Positions 12,678-24,857 of a stretch of 64,000 nt of DNA are shown piece by piece; the stretch's first letter is position 1, and the number at the start of each line of letters is the position of its first letter. A program made the position numbers and the translations under genes. The DNA lies in contig NC_071343.1 of NCBI RefSeq assembly GCF_027744825.2, positions 12,568,866 to 12,632,865 of the forward strand, read 5' to 3'. The notes under the pieces are model-generated. The model worked only from the letters and a program-made list of their open reading frames with translations, was not told the origin of the DNA and made no database searches. This stretch comes from Synchiropus splendidus. Lineage: Eukaryota > Chordata > Actinopteri > Syngnathiformes > Callionymidae.

Positions 12678-14110
12678 CCGTACAACCTCTCACTCCCTAT
12701 TTGACGTGGCAGATAAAAAGGTGGACATCTAATTTAAACCTGAGGAGCAACAAAAACTCACGGCAAAAACTCTGCACCAAGCTCAGCTTTAAAGAGATCA
12801 GACATTCGATATTAATTCAACGGAGGAAAAGCACTTTCACGGGTACAAATTCTCATTAAAAAAATATGACTTTCATAGTCCTTTGTAATGTGTGATATTT
12901 AAATGTCCTACTATAAGTGTTTTGTACTATAGTGCAGCCCTAGAAAAAGTAAGCCCCTCTTGGAGTGACTTTACATACTCTGTAGAGTCTCAATTCCACT
13001 ACTGTTCTTTGGTTTGAGAAGGTCCCGTAACGTTTCCTGTTGTAAATCACTGCCTATTACGTCAACCGATTTGTCAACAAGGTCGAAAATATTCTCCATT
13101 TAATTAAAAAATCGGCGCAGATCGCATCATTTAACTGGTTTTCTTATACGTTTCTGAAATGTTTGTCTCAGGGCTCTGAAGCGTGTCAAGGCTCATGAGA
13201 GATTCTGGTTAATCTCACTGTACCTGGACGGGAACAACAGGCTCTCTGAGATTCCACAACACTTGACTTACACACACACACACACACACACACAAGTGTA
13301 TGGCAGTTCTATTGGGGCTCTTCACATTGTCCAGACGGCCCAGTGTCAAGCGGTGAAATGAATGGCTGTTTATATTAGAAAGCTGGTTTAATGAATTAGA
13401 CCCACAGCTCCTGCGTGTCGGCACCAGGCAGACCAGACCAAGCTTCACCCACAGATCCAGGTATGGAGGGAAAATACCCTGATTGGGTCCGTCGGGACGG
13501 GTCAGTCGAGCAGCCCGACGGCGCCCCTCCAAGGGCTCCCTGCTTATTTACAAAGGGCATCTGGCCAAGGGCGACAACACAGCCATTCCCCCGTCCAGTC
13601 GCCCACCTCTCCCATGGTAGCTGAAGCCAGCATGTTTGTATACAAGTGTGGGAGGGGGTCCAGACTGAGGAGGATTACTGAGCAGCTGGCACAAGTTTGA
13701 GCAAATATGTATACAACATGAGGTTTGCCACCCGGCCGTGCATATATACAGGGCCCCGACGAGGCCCGACTCTGTTTCTGCTCAGTGAGAGTGAGCGCCC
13801 CAGTGGTGGGAGGGGAGGGACGGAGAAGAGAGGCGGACGTCAGGCCGCATCATTATCACAGCTGAATCAGATTGTGTGCCTTAGGACAGACAAGAACGAA
13901 CAGATGGAAGAGAGGAAATGAAGGAAATTAATGAGGACGCAACAGCAAAGGAGGAAAGAAGAAAAGATGTGGTGAAGAAGAGGAGAGGGCTGAGGAAATG
14001 TACAGAAAAGAAAAGATGCATAGGACGGACGAGAGGCCTTTTTCTGCACCGGCTGAATTACTGTAGGCTAAAATAGATACGTGTCTGTATTACAGGTAAG
14101 AAAGGTGAGT

Positions 14111-14425
14111 GTTTAAGGGTCAAGGGGAAAAAAGAAGAAATAGGTTTTAAATAGGTTTCTGACCGGTGAGATAAAAATCTCATGATAATAAAGTGGGGGA
14201 AATATTTTTGGCTCTTCTTGGTCAATCTTGAAATTATTCGATCACCAGTAAGAAAGGAAGGGAAAGTAAGAGTACTGCAAAGAAGGGAAAGAGACAGGAG
14301 ATCTACTTTTCCGATTTCTTGGATTTTAATATTACACCGCAACAGAATGACAGGGCTAGTGAGGAACTGGAAAACCATAAAGGACGGGAAAGAAAAACAG
14401 ACAAAGGCAAAGTTTATAGTTTTTC
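14111..14425 (+). repeat. Local duplication, copy Y1
   Basis: Shares long near-identical blocks with 15731-16066: aataaagtgggggaaatatt, ggctcttcttggtcaatctt, caaagaagggaaagagacag and ccgatttcttggattttaat. It is purine-rich on the plus strand. There is no coding potential, and ORFs in it are not conserved in frame between copies. Confidence 0.85.
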
Positions 14426-15620
14426 CATACTACGGCTCAGATACATGACCTTCACCAACTTTAGGGTGCAGTCCATCTGGATGTTCCTGGGAACTCTCAG
14501 AAAAGGCCAACACTTCTGCGCCTAACATCCTCAGCTAATATCTAGTCTCCAGTAAACTATTTTACATCTGTAATATCTTGAGTGACACAGTGACAGATCT
14601 TGTTCTCAAGAGTCTTTTTCTTTTTTCTTCACTGAGATCACATGAATGAGGACCACCAGCTACATAAATAAGGACATTTAAGTGAGAGTACGGCGAAGAA
14701 TCAGGAAGAAAAGTGAAGAAAATAATCGACGTTTCAAAGACACACACGGATCATCCGTTCACCTGCGACTATACACTCAGGAACAAATCCTTGTCTTCCT
14801 CCTTTACAAACCAGTAATCATTTTCTAGCTCATCTTGCCTCATTTTCTTTTGTTGTCTTTTCCGTCTCTCCCTCCCGTCCCTGTGTCTAATTTAGCCCAC
14901 GTCCTGCAGCGCAAAAGACCGTCTCAAATTGCTTTTGTCATGTTGCGCATGAGGCTGAGGATGAGTGTGTGCTTGCAGAGTGTTAAGGCAGTCTGAAGCA
15001 GCAGGGTGGTGGCTTGAGATTGCTGAAATCATGGAGTGCTACCTGTTCATTAAACACACAGTGGGAAGCTGCTCACAGCGTTTACCCACCAATTAAAGCA
15101 GCACAGGCTATTAACATTAGCGACATTTAAGAGTCAGCGTGAGTGTGTGTGTGTGTGCCACAGAACAATCAAATACAACAGCTTCTTCAGAAAACTAAGA
15201 AAATCATTTTCCGAGACGTGAAGTGACTGAGCGATGGTCAAGTCATAAATGGCTTTGATTATAATAGAATGCATGTGAAGATTGAAATTGCTCAGGTACA
15301 CTGGAGGCGGGACCGGTCCCCAGAAATGAAAATCAAACCAGGGTCGCGTCGTTCCCTACAGAGGCAGAATTTGCTCGCGCTCACACAATAGAGCATGATA
15401 TGCTGCGGGACATCTCACCATCATCATGCAGAGCCTTTTCCTGACTTAAAAAAAAAAGAGCAACTTGGATTGCTTTCTTTCCACTTCACAAAAGTAAAGT
15501 TGTGGTGTTAAAAACAGACGAACATATCAGAGTCAGTGAGCAGACTCAGCTACCTTAGCCGTAACTTGTTGTAACCTTACAACACACACAAACACATACA
15601 GTACCACAGCGCAACACATT

Positions 15621-16151
15621 CTCTCTACAGTCCGACAGTGGCACCTGTGAAGTTTGGGGTTCCTACTTTAACAGAACCTGTACAGTCTATATTTGAGTTC
15701 ATTTAAGTTTTTTCTACGTGGGAAAGGGGAGTTTAAGGGTGAAGGGAAGGAAATGCAGTGCTATTCTCAAAAGAAACATTTTAAATAGGGTTCTGACAAG
15801 TGAGATAAAGACCTCATAATAATAAAGTGGGGGAAATATTTGTGGCTCTTCTTGGTCAATCTTTAAATTATTCAATCACCAGTAAGAAGGGAAAGTGAGA
15901 GTACTGCAAAGAAGGGAAAGAGACAGGAGAACTACTTTTCCGATTTCTTGGATTTTAATATTTCACCACAACAGAATGTAGCATTAAAGCAGGTGGTGAG
16001 GAACTGGAAAACCACAGAGGAAGGGAAAGAAAAACAGCCCTAGACAAAAGCAAAGCTTATAGTTTTTTCTCTCCACAGTCCTACAGTGACATCTGTGAAG
16101 TTTGGGGTGCCTACTTTAACACCATATATTCGATTTCATTTAAGTTTTTTC
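15621..16151 (+). repeat. Local duplication: X1-Y2-X2 arrangement
   Basis: Y2 (15731-16066) matches Y1 at 14111-14425. It is bracketed by X1 (15621-15720) and X2 (16069-16151), which match each other: ctgtgaagtttggggt, cctactttaac and catttaagttttttct. X1 to X2 is about 448 bp, so this is a partial tandem duplication with an X-Y unit, of which a lone Y lies 1.6 kb upstream. Confidence 0.8.
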
Positions 16152-16229
16152 TGAGTCACAGTCAACTAACACTTGATCAGAGCAGATAAATGGTGATTAA
16201 AAACCCACCTTGAAAGTGCGTCTCAAATG

Positions 16230-16680
16230 GAATGAGGCAAATGCTTCACACTGTAATAAAACAGAAGGTTCATTTAATTGTGGCAGGTTAATGAGACCTT
16301 TCAGGGCCAAAAGGAGTTCAAGAAACGCATCTCTTGTGCTTCAACTTCTCCATCAAAGCCCGGATGAGTCAGTGCTATATTTAATATGAGGATGGAGCAG
16401 ATAATGTGAGAAGTATAATTGTTCCTCAGATGAGGAAGAGACACGCAGCGCCATTGTCTGTCTTCTGGAGTTAGTTAAAAGGTGGATAAATAAGATGCAA
16501 TTTAGAGACTTTTAAGAGGTGATTTTTTTTTTTCTCCCTCTGCTTTAATCACAGTGAAATTACCTCTGGGTGAGGGCTGTCATTAAAATACAAGAAGCAC
16601 TTGCTACTTAGAGGCTCAAGGTGGGAATGAAACGTTAATAGCACAGCGCCTCGCTGGCTCTAACAGTTTTGACCGGTCTG
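16230..16680. promoter_or_regulatory. Candidate conserved non-coding element
   Basis: Repeat-free block with ttcatttaattgtggc, gatgagtcagtg (AP-1-like TGAGTCA), ctttaatcacagtgaaatta and gggctgtcattaaaata (TGTCA plus ATTA). It lies downstream of the PLCL 3' end. In mammals PLCL1/2 are followed by enhancer-rich deserts near SATB2/SATB1, which makes regulatory DNA here plausible. Confidence 0.28.
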
Positions 16681-17560
16681 GCACTATCCTGCTGTGCACA
16701 GAGTCGCATAGACACCGGTAAGAAACTTCGACATCATCATTTGAAGACGGAAGAAATACACATTAGAGAAAATGAGCGCAAGAAATCAGAGCTCTGTGTT
16801 GCCACTTTACAGAACACTAGACATCGCACAACTAGTGGAAACAATAACAGAAGATAAAATTCAATTCTCTTCTAAGAAGTGTTCTGTTGAGTCAGTCTGA
16901 CTCAACTCACGGTCACTAGCACAGCGTTTGCTAATACGCTCAAATATTTGTATAGACATACATATGACACAGAATCTGGTCTGAGAACAGAGACCTTTTT
17001 ATCAAGGCGTTTCTGGAATACTTGTTCATCATAACTTGTGGTCAGCAGTGGTCAGTGGCTACCCAAATCTGTCCAGAGGCAAGAGCAACAGGCTTGTATG
17101 GACTGACCAACAACCTGCCGATCAAGCTGGTTCAACATGAAATGTGAAATAACTGCGGTATAGAACTGGAAACAGACAAGGTGTGGCCATACTGCTGAGA
17201 CTCCTGAACATAAACAGTTATGGATTTTTAACTGAATTGATACATTGTTTATTTTTGGCATCGCAGCATAGGAAAAAAATCGCAATGATGTTTCATTCAT
17301 AGATTCAGCATTTCAGGTGAAATACTTTATTTAGGTGCTATTCCTCAAACACATCAATAATGTATTTTGTCCGGATAAGAACAATGCACTCTCATATGGC
17401 AAACAAACAGCCATTAAATTATGAGCCAATAACTTCTGAGGCTCAATTCGTCTTGCCTCATTTTGACTGGATAGTCCATCACCATCATGATAAAGCATGA
17501 GCGTAACTTGCTTGCTTTGACTCAATATGACCCAATTCAATCCGCCATTTTCTTTCAAAG

Positions 17561-17757
17561 GTTCCCAGGTTTAGCCCAGGGTTGACATCCCCCCAGGACG
17601 TCTCGTCGCCCAGGGCTAGAAGACCCTGCCGGCAGGCACTGAGCACCGTGGCCAGCAACCTCCAGATGTTAGGCTGCATTAGGGCCTGACGGCCTGTCAT
17701 GTCACCACCTACACTACCACGCAGTTCCATCACCTCCCATCTGCTGCCCAACACCTC
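17561..17757 (-). CDS. Unidentified exon-like ORF
   Basis: The ORF follows a strong acceptor (gcttgtctcccccag, read on the minus strand) and encodes EVLGSRWEVMELRGSVGG, then a helix-like stretch QPNIWRLLATVLSACRQG and LLALGDETSWGDV. The base composition is clearly more GC-rich than the neighbours, and the residue mix looks protein-like. I do not recognise the family. No good donor follows; the frame stays open to a stop at 17485, where the sequence turns non-coding in look. It could be a terminal exon, a decayed exon of a lost gene, or chance. It is not part of PLCL, whose C terminus is complete at 24651. Confidence 0.33.
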
Positions 17758-18175
17758 CTGGGGGAGACAAGCAAGGGGGGCTGATATAGCTCAACACAGA
17801 CGGACGTTTTTGACATGGCTTGAGTTGCTTCAGCAGGATTGTTGGTGAATCTAGAAAACTGTCGTGCAGCCATGAAACCGTCATAAAGAGATGAAATACA
17901 ATGTATTATCCCTTCATTTCTTATTTGTCAACCTACTTTATTCAGTCTACATTCAGTTTTTTCATTATTTGCACACAACTAGTGAGACAAAAAAATAAAT
18001 AGAACAATTAGGATGATAAATTATTAAACAACTGAGAACTGATACCATGATAATAATCAGTTCCTTCAATTAAAACATATCCGATTGTCACAGAAAGCAA
18101 CCGCTGGCTGATCTTAAGTGGATAAATTGATATTTGGCTCCACCTGCTGGTCACTATATGTGAGGCGCCTTCATT

Positions 18176-18183
18176 TGACGTCA
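18176..18183. promoter_or_regulatory. Consensus CRE, TGACGTCA
   Basis: An exact palindromic cAMP response element within tttgacgtcatcattcg. Two more TGACGTC half-matches lie at about 18825-18845 (gtgacgtccgccgtgatgacgtct), in a locally CpG-richer segment. There may be a small promoter here, but no gene start can be tied to it. Confidence 0.3.
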
Positions 18184-18593
18184 TCATTCGTCTGAAGCGC
18201 CCGAGTGTTATTAAGTAATAATATGGTTTTTTTTTTAGCGTTTTATGAAATAATTATTGGATGTTTCGAAAGAGCGAATGTGGACAATTTAGGGGAATGC
18301 AATAATAACCTAATAACAGACTTGTGTTTGCGTTAAAATATGTAAAGAAAGAGGAAAAAGTGGAGGTCACCACTTTTTAAGGAAAACGTGCATAAAAAAT
18401 GTTTATGTGGTGGTAACCGTGTCGTCTTGAGTGAACCAAACAGACAAAGGTTGAACAATCCAACACAACAACTGTGTCAGTGGAAAGTAGTTCGAGAAAA
18501 TATATTTTATCCACTTCTGTTCATCTTTGACGTCTAATTTTCAGAAACAGCACTGGCATTTTTACTCCACGGCTCATAATGAGATTTTTTTTA

Positions 18594-18629
18594 AATATCT
18601 ATATATCTATATATAGATATATAGATATT
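18594..18629. repeat. Perfect 36-bp AT-rich palindrome
   Basis: From aatatctatatatctatata to its exact mirror, centred at 18611.5 with no loop and no mismatch. It has cruciform-forming potential. It is not a simple (TA)n run because two C/G pairs on each side are in register. Confidence 0.97.
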
Positions 18630-20618
18630 CTCTCTTTCTGAAGTCACAAATGACCTTTATGAGGAATAAAAACCACAAACATCAGTTGACAAACCAAAAT
18701 ACATTACATGCAATGGAGAATAGAGGATGAACACTGTTTTAAAAGCCTTCAGTGTGAAAGAATATATATTGTAGAAGTGACAAAGTTACCTGTCTGAAGC
18801 CTGTTCTAGTTCAACTTTGCAGTGACGTCCGCCGTGATGACGTCTAAAAGTTCGACAACAACGGCTCAAAAGCGACGCCTTTAAATTTGTACAAGCGTGT
18901 TTTCATATTAGCCTGCTAGCATTAGCGCCTTAGCAACTTTTTTTTTTTTCATTTTCCGTTTTAAGAGTTAAAACAATGATGTGGTCATCATTTTGTCAAC
19001 AATAGCTTGTCGAATGTATGTATTAATTAGAAAGCAAATCTCATAGCAAATGTGTTTTTGACACTGTCACGCTGTTTCTAATGTTTGTTTTATATTATTT
19101 TCACTTGAATGATTTACCTTTGACAGTCATCAGGACACGTTTTTCACAATGCATTTTCAAACAATATTAGCTCAATTTCACACCTGATCAAGAATAGAAG
19201 TAAATACAACAAGTTAGAAATATTCCAACTAAGATCTATAAATGTGTGTAGTTCATTGATGATCTTTTCTCCACATTGGTATTTGAGAAAGTGTGAAATC
19301 TGATGCATAATATGACTGTTTTTGTTGCATTAAGTCACTAGTGTTATGGGCAAGAATAGCACAGCACAAGACCACAATTTTGTATGTTAAATGTGTTCAC
19401 TTATTTATTTAGCTCACTGAATATTATCAAGAGAGAAAATCCAAACAGAAAGAGGCTTGGTCGGAAAACTTTATTTAGTCTGGGATACATGTTATAACTG
19501 ATTACTTGTCAGATAGAAAACACAACAGCTTTTCAAAATAAAAGCATGTCCATTTAATAAAACATATTAATTTATTATAGATTTTAAATCACACGTCAAT
19601 AAATATTTTTGGTCTTCTTTTATTTTTTACAAAAACATACAGAGACAGAAAAGAATAGCACGGGTGACAGAGGCGGCGGTTAGCGGTGGCGGTCAACACG
19701 GACACTGAAGATGACCTAAACACGACCCTCACACGGTTCAAAGTGTTATTACCTTGTCCACTTCACAACACAATTGCTCTACTGAGGCTAATAAGTGACC
19801 ACACCAACACAACAGCAGCGCACGCCAAGAGCACAGACCGACCCAGCTCCAGTTTAAGACACATGGGCGAATCAGACGAGCGTGACGTCTCATCTTTAAA
19901 ACCAACGATGAACAGACGTGTGTTCACTTGCTGTGTGGATGACTCGCATTGTTTCAAAGCAGAGAGTCAAGTGTCCCTTGAGCAAATGGGTCCTTAGGTA
20001 CCTAAAATAGCAGCTGTTTAAGAGTCTGGTCGTAACAAAGCGTAAATACAAAGCAGCATCAATGAAATGCAAACTTAACCAATGTCCGGTTTTTTATTGA
20101 TTTTCACAAAAAAAAAAAATTTGCAGTAAACGTGCTTGTTCAGGTAAAAAACAACTGTGTACTTGAAATACACAAGGACGCCAATTCAATTTTTAACTTT
20201 AGTTAAGTAACTATTGAAGTGTTATGGATGGATGTGTGCTGATTTGAGAGACATTGAATGAAGTTCCAAAATCCTAGATTCCCTCGAAGGACGGCGCCTA
20301 GGAAAGCCGAGTCCCAGATGTGAACGGCGTGAGCCGACGACTGAGTATGAGCTGACTTCGTACTGAGCATTGACAACGTCTGCATTCAGTTGGACTGCAG
20401 TTATTTTTCCTTCACTCCTACGGTCGTCGTACAGTTAATACTAATGCATACTAATGCTGCCATTACTGTCTTTCTGTACAACCCAGAATTTCAGGACCTA
20501 AAAAATCAAAGCCACAAACTCCACCACGATTTTAATATTTTAACCACCATCTTTTATATTTGCAATGTTTGTGAGAGTGCTCAGTTATCACGCATCAAAG
20601 GCTTGAATCAGGTCAACC

Positions 20619-20687
20619 GGACTAGTAGTAGTCAAAGAAAACGTTCTGGATAGGAGGCGAAACATTTTCTTTGATTATTACTAGTCC
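20619..20687. repeat. 27-bp imperfect inverted repeat with 15-nt loop
   Basis: The left arm 20619-20645 and right arm 20661-20687 pair at 24 of 27 positions, and two of the three mismatches would be G-U pairs in RNA. The loop is ctggataggaggcga, running into aac. The arm-loop layout recalls a dispersed fish repeat carrying a GGCGAAAC core. Confidence 0.85.
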
Positions 20688-23600
20688 AGTTACTTAGGTT
20701 ACTAGACCTCTTCACGACAGTTTCGCCGAGTGACCCTTTGATACCCCGCGGACCTGAGTTTGAGACCAGACTGTGCTTTTCCGCCACAACAGTGGTTTTG
20801 CTTACATGTACTGTATCTGCACGGCTACTTTAACATGGCTAAACCTGATTACTGAAACTAGGCACCGCTTGCCCCCGAACTTCTCGACCTGGAAACTACT
20901 CCGCCGTGTTCCAACATGTAAAGTGAATCCCACTTTTTTTGTATTGTATTCCTCATGTTTGCTGGCATGTCAGGCGGAACAGTGAAAGATAATACAGCGG
21001 CTCGTTTTACCGGCGCTCATGCATCATTAACACAGACCTGCAAACTACTTAAATCAGATTTGACTTCTTCATTATTGCAGTTTACTTGTCAACAAAAGGG
21101 CCGGTGAGGTTCCCATGTACATTCTAAAAAGGGTCTTGATGACACTTACAACTGTGTGTTTTTGATAGAAAATTAAACAACATAATGTTGTTTTGTACTT
21201 TGCATACATGAACTGAGAGACTTCTCCATGGACTTCACGTCACATAACAGGCAGGGTCTTCTGAGTTCAAGTGTTCACATACAATCTCTACAAGTCTCAC
21301 GTAGAACATCTGAACAGGTCAGAAAAAGAACATGAGCAACCCAAACAACAACACTTTGTACCCAAAAGTATGACATCACAATGGAACACCAATGAGACAG
21401 AGCGCTAAGCCGTCCTCCATTGGACCCTATTCATCTGGAAAGCCACCTCACACGCTCCTGTCAACACGAACACTGGCTGCTGGCGACCTACCTGCCCTGT
21501 CTAAAATAACTATGCACTGCTTGTAAGATCATAGATTCGGCCATAATATGTTCAAAGGGCAAGTTGCAGTAGCTTATGGTTTAGAAGGGACAGCGATTCC
21601 TGTTCAAACCACAGTTTGAACAGTGAACCAGTTGAGATTACGGCACTATGGCATTCTGACAGACATCAGGACCCACACAAGCGAAACACGCAGACGCACA
21701 GCACACATGAAGGCCTCAGGTGAGTCAGAGAGTTATTATTAACTCCAAACAGCAGGAGCTGTCAGTGTATTGCTCAGAGATGGTTATGATCCTCCACAGG
21801 TTAAAAAGTATGATCTACTTCTGTCTTAAAGTGTCTACAGAGGAGGGCAGCTAAAGTGAATTATTATTAAACCCGCTGTACATTCCTCTACATGCTGATG
21901 TTCATATGTCACATTGTAGCAGATGACTAATATAAAAATAGGTCATTGACGTGTACGTAAGCCACCACTGATGAAAACGCACGTGTGAAAACAGGTCAGG
22001 ACTTTTTATGGAAAAATAAAAGAGGAGGGGGAAACGATGTTAACGTGATGGTAGCAAATCATTCAGAACACCAGCTGCATCATGTGACCTATAAAAAGAT
22101 GCTCTGACAGGTTCCGCGTCTTATTTTAGTGCCGCCCGACCTCCTCTACCTACACGAAACACCACCAGCTGAGTAAAAGCATTCAGCCGTAACACCAATC
22201 TCTCCACAGCCCACATGCCAGCAGGATAAACATTCAGAGTCTTCTAAGAAGGTTTGAGTCGAGTCACTCACGCTGCCAAGTATAAATGAAAGAATTTTGG
22301 AGGTGCTGGTGCGTGGGCAAGTGTTGCACACGTCAGATGTTTTTTGGGAAAAGCAAATAGAAAGATCAGCTTCATGGGTCACGATACATTTGACCCTTAA
22401 ACACTCAAGGTCAAGTTTATTTTCACACATGCATTTGTGGCTCACCGCCATTGAAGGTAGTTTATCTGCCCCCATTCGTCCTGTCCATAACGTGTGAGTT
22501 AGACATTTTTATAAATTACATCTCCTATCATCTGTCTTTAAAAAAATAAATATATTCTGCCATTTTTTTTAAACCACCCAACTTTCAGTGATAGCCACTG
22601 CATGACATCCAGAGTTAAGGACTCCTTCGTTCAAAAGCTCCTTTGTGGACAGGACTCACTGGCTCAGGTTCATAATACTATGTATTGAATTAATAAAATG
22701 CTGGTTTCTTTCATCTCATTTACTCACACAGTTACCCTCTACAGTTTTAAGTCAACACTCTTGCCTGAGCCTTCCCAAATTTACTCAATAAAATAACAAT
22801 AAAGAAAACACTCTTCTCAGAGTCTCATTGAGTGTCTGGCCAACTAGACTTTTGACCACAGAGAAGGAAGAGGCAAAACCAAATGAAGCTTATGATGGTT
22901 AACTCCGTTCAGCTCCACACAGTGACCTCACTTTGAGCTCTAAACTTGTCTTTACAAATAAACAACAACTCAGTGAAGAGGGTTTGTGGTCGGGTGGTGA
23001 ACAAACCCAGTCTCCTCCCTGGTTCAGGGAGAAAGTCCAGAAGTCTAGATGTGAAATCTGCAATATTATCTTTGCTAAAACAAACAAATCTGCATGTTCA
23101 CTCAACACTCATCAAGCAGAGATTCAGGATCATTTAAAAGACTCAAATTACGCTGATAAATCATTTTGTTTGTTATTTATACAGTTGCATTGTCCTTAAT
23201 TTTGAATTAATAATGACATTGTTATTACTAAGGGTGATATTCATTCATAAATATGGCATTACTGTTATTCAGGGAGGTAGATTCATATCAAAGCTTATTC
23301 GTAGTTCTTAAACTTTTAAGGGATGAGAAGTATTACTATGAATGTAGTAAAGAACAACTGTGATATGTTGCGCGGTGCACAATAGAAGCACACACAATTT
23401 AAGGTCAAGTAAGCGGCAGTCATGAAGCAGCAGAAGCACCGGCTTTACACCACGGTTTAACTGAGCGTGCCATGAAATGATCTCTAAAATCTGCATTCAC
23501 ATTCCACCACACTGAAATTATTGCTACATCGATACGCTCCAGAACACACGACTCCAACAACCCTAGGACGGCATGTCATGAGAGGGGTCATATGATCCAC

Positions 23601-23911
23601 AAATGTACAAGAGTAATCACGCAGTCCCACAGGCCAGGGCTCCAGTTTCTTCCCCCTCACCTCCTGTTTCACAGCGCCATCGGGGATTCTGTCAGTCATT
23701 CGACCGCACAGGTCTGTGTAATTACACCTGAGAGGTGACTAAACCTGGATGGAGAAAATACGAAGGCAGATCAGCCTCCACCAAATTTTCACTGTCAGAT
23801 GCTCACGAACCAAAACAGCCACATTACTTCGGTCAGAGATAGCCAGCGATCTAGGAACTCAAGAAGTCCATCTTTTTTTTTAATTAATGGGACATCCTTG
23901 ACTCATCTATA

Positions 23912-24650
23912 TTTATTACTATATTTACAGATAACCCTCAAAAGAAAGACTTTCCGACATTTTTGGACTGAGGGAGGACACCAAGTTTACTTTCACCTAC
24001 AGCTAGATTCGTTCAGCAGTGCGACACTAAAAGACTGTGACCTGGAACCACAAATTTTGTGTCAAGTGCAGGCATGCTCTTTCCCTCTCCAAGTTTAGCG
24101 CCACCTTGTATGCAACGTCACTACATCAGAGCGCTGAACGCTAGATGGAAGGGTAAAGTTGAGCATAACTGTCATGGGTGAATCAAGTGTTCATGAAATG
24201 GGTGAAGGTTAGTCAAGTGTTTGTTTTGGCAGTGAAGGAAGGACATAGACACACAAGTTACATTCACTTCATGGTAGTTGAAACTCCAGAAATATCAACC
24301 GTGTGGCAGCATCTTTGTCACCAATTATTCAGCCTGTTCTGTGAAGGAACCCCACGGAGCTGTCTGGCGTGTTCCCTTGGAAATCAACTCAGGAAAAAGT
24401 ACCTTCTGAGTACTTCAACAACATTCATGAAAAGTGTTTTTCTGCAGTCTGAGATATAGTGTTCATGTCAGCTAAGGCTTAAACAGATATTCTGTTCTGC
24501 TCTGGACTCACTGTGCTGCTGGATAAAGGGAAACTCTGTGCCAGGGAGGAAATCCTCACAGGCTTTTTACACCTCTGTCTCCCTCGTATCTCCTCATCTC
24601 CTCTGTAATTACTCTCTGTCCGCTCCCTGTACATTTTTGGCAGCGGGCTG
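23912..24650 (-). other. Probable PLCL 3' UTR with a candidate poly(A) signal
   Basis: The sequence after the stop has no coding signal. The nearest canonical minus-strand AATAAA I see is at 23917-23912, about 735 nt past the stop. Another AATAAA at 19475-19470 would imply a 3' UTR of about 5 kb or the end of another transcript. Which of these is used cannot be decided from sequence alone. Confidence 0.25.
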
Positions 24651-24857
24651 TCAGATGCGCCCGTTGCCGTGCACGCTGCCTCGGCGAGCGGTCAGAGGGT
24701 GGGAGGTGTAGTGGAGTTCGGCAGTGGAGAAGGTGGAGGAGGAGGAGTTGGAGGAGGAGGTAGAGCAGGTGAGTCCGCAGGCCTCGCAGGCTAGAGCCAG
24801 CTGCCTCAGGGCGTCCAGGGAATCCATCTTGGCCCCTCGTAACAGATCACTCTGACC
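24651..24857 (-). CDS. PLCL exon K: last coding exon with stop
   Basis: 68 codons and a TGA stop, acceptor cctctgcag. It begins [20 protein letters not shown], matching the family's GQ(A/G)DLLK end helix, and continues [10 protein letters not shown], equivalent to the (L/V)SCGL motif near the PLCL C terminus. The last about 35 residues are a Ser-rich lineage-specific tail ([13 protein letters not shown]) ending VHGNGRI. The 3' UTR starts at 24650. Confidence 0.92.
   Translation of the reverse strand, partial: GQSDLLRGAKMDSLDALRQLALACEACGLTCSTSSSNSSSSTFSTAELHYTSHPLTARRGSVHGNGRI

Larger units (their letters stand above)
12678..17560. other. Non-coding stretch with local duplications and enhancer-like blocks
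   Basis: No supported gene. It contains (CA)12 at 13271-13294, a purine-biased tract at about 13795-14020, the X/Y duplications, and repeat-free blocks at about 14900-15140 and 16230-16680 that resemble conserved non-coding DNA. Confidence 0.55.
17758..24650. other. Non-coding stretch downstream of PLCL
   Basis: No supported complete gene. It contains the CRE-bearing segment, the 36-bp palindrome, the inverted repeat at 20619, a CTCF-like minus-strand match around 18138-18153 with one core mismatch, a minus-strand AATAAA at 19475-19470, and the likely PLCL 3' UTR. ORFs in 22.1-24.5 kb lack domains and splice context. Confidence 0.5.

Noticed and set aside
20646..20663. Hammerhead ribozyme in the loop of the inverted repeat.
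   Set aside because: The GCGAAAC part is present but the CTGATGA box is not, so the catalytic core is incomplete.
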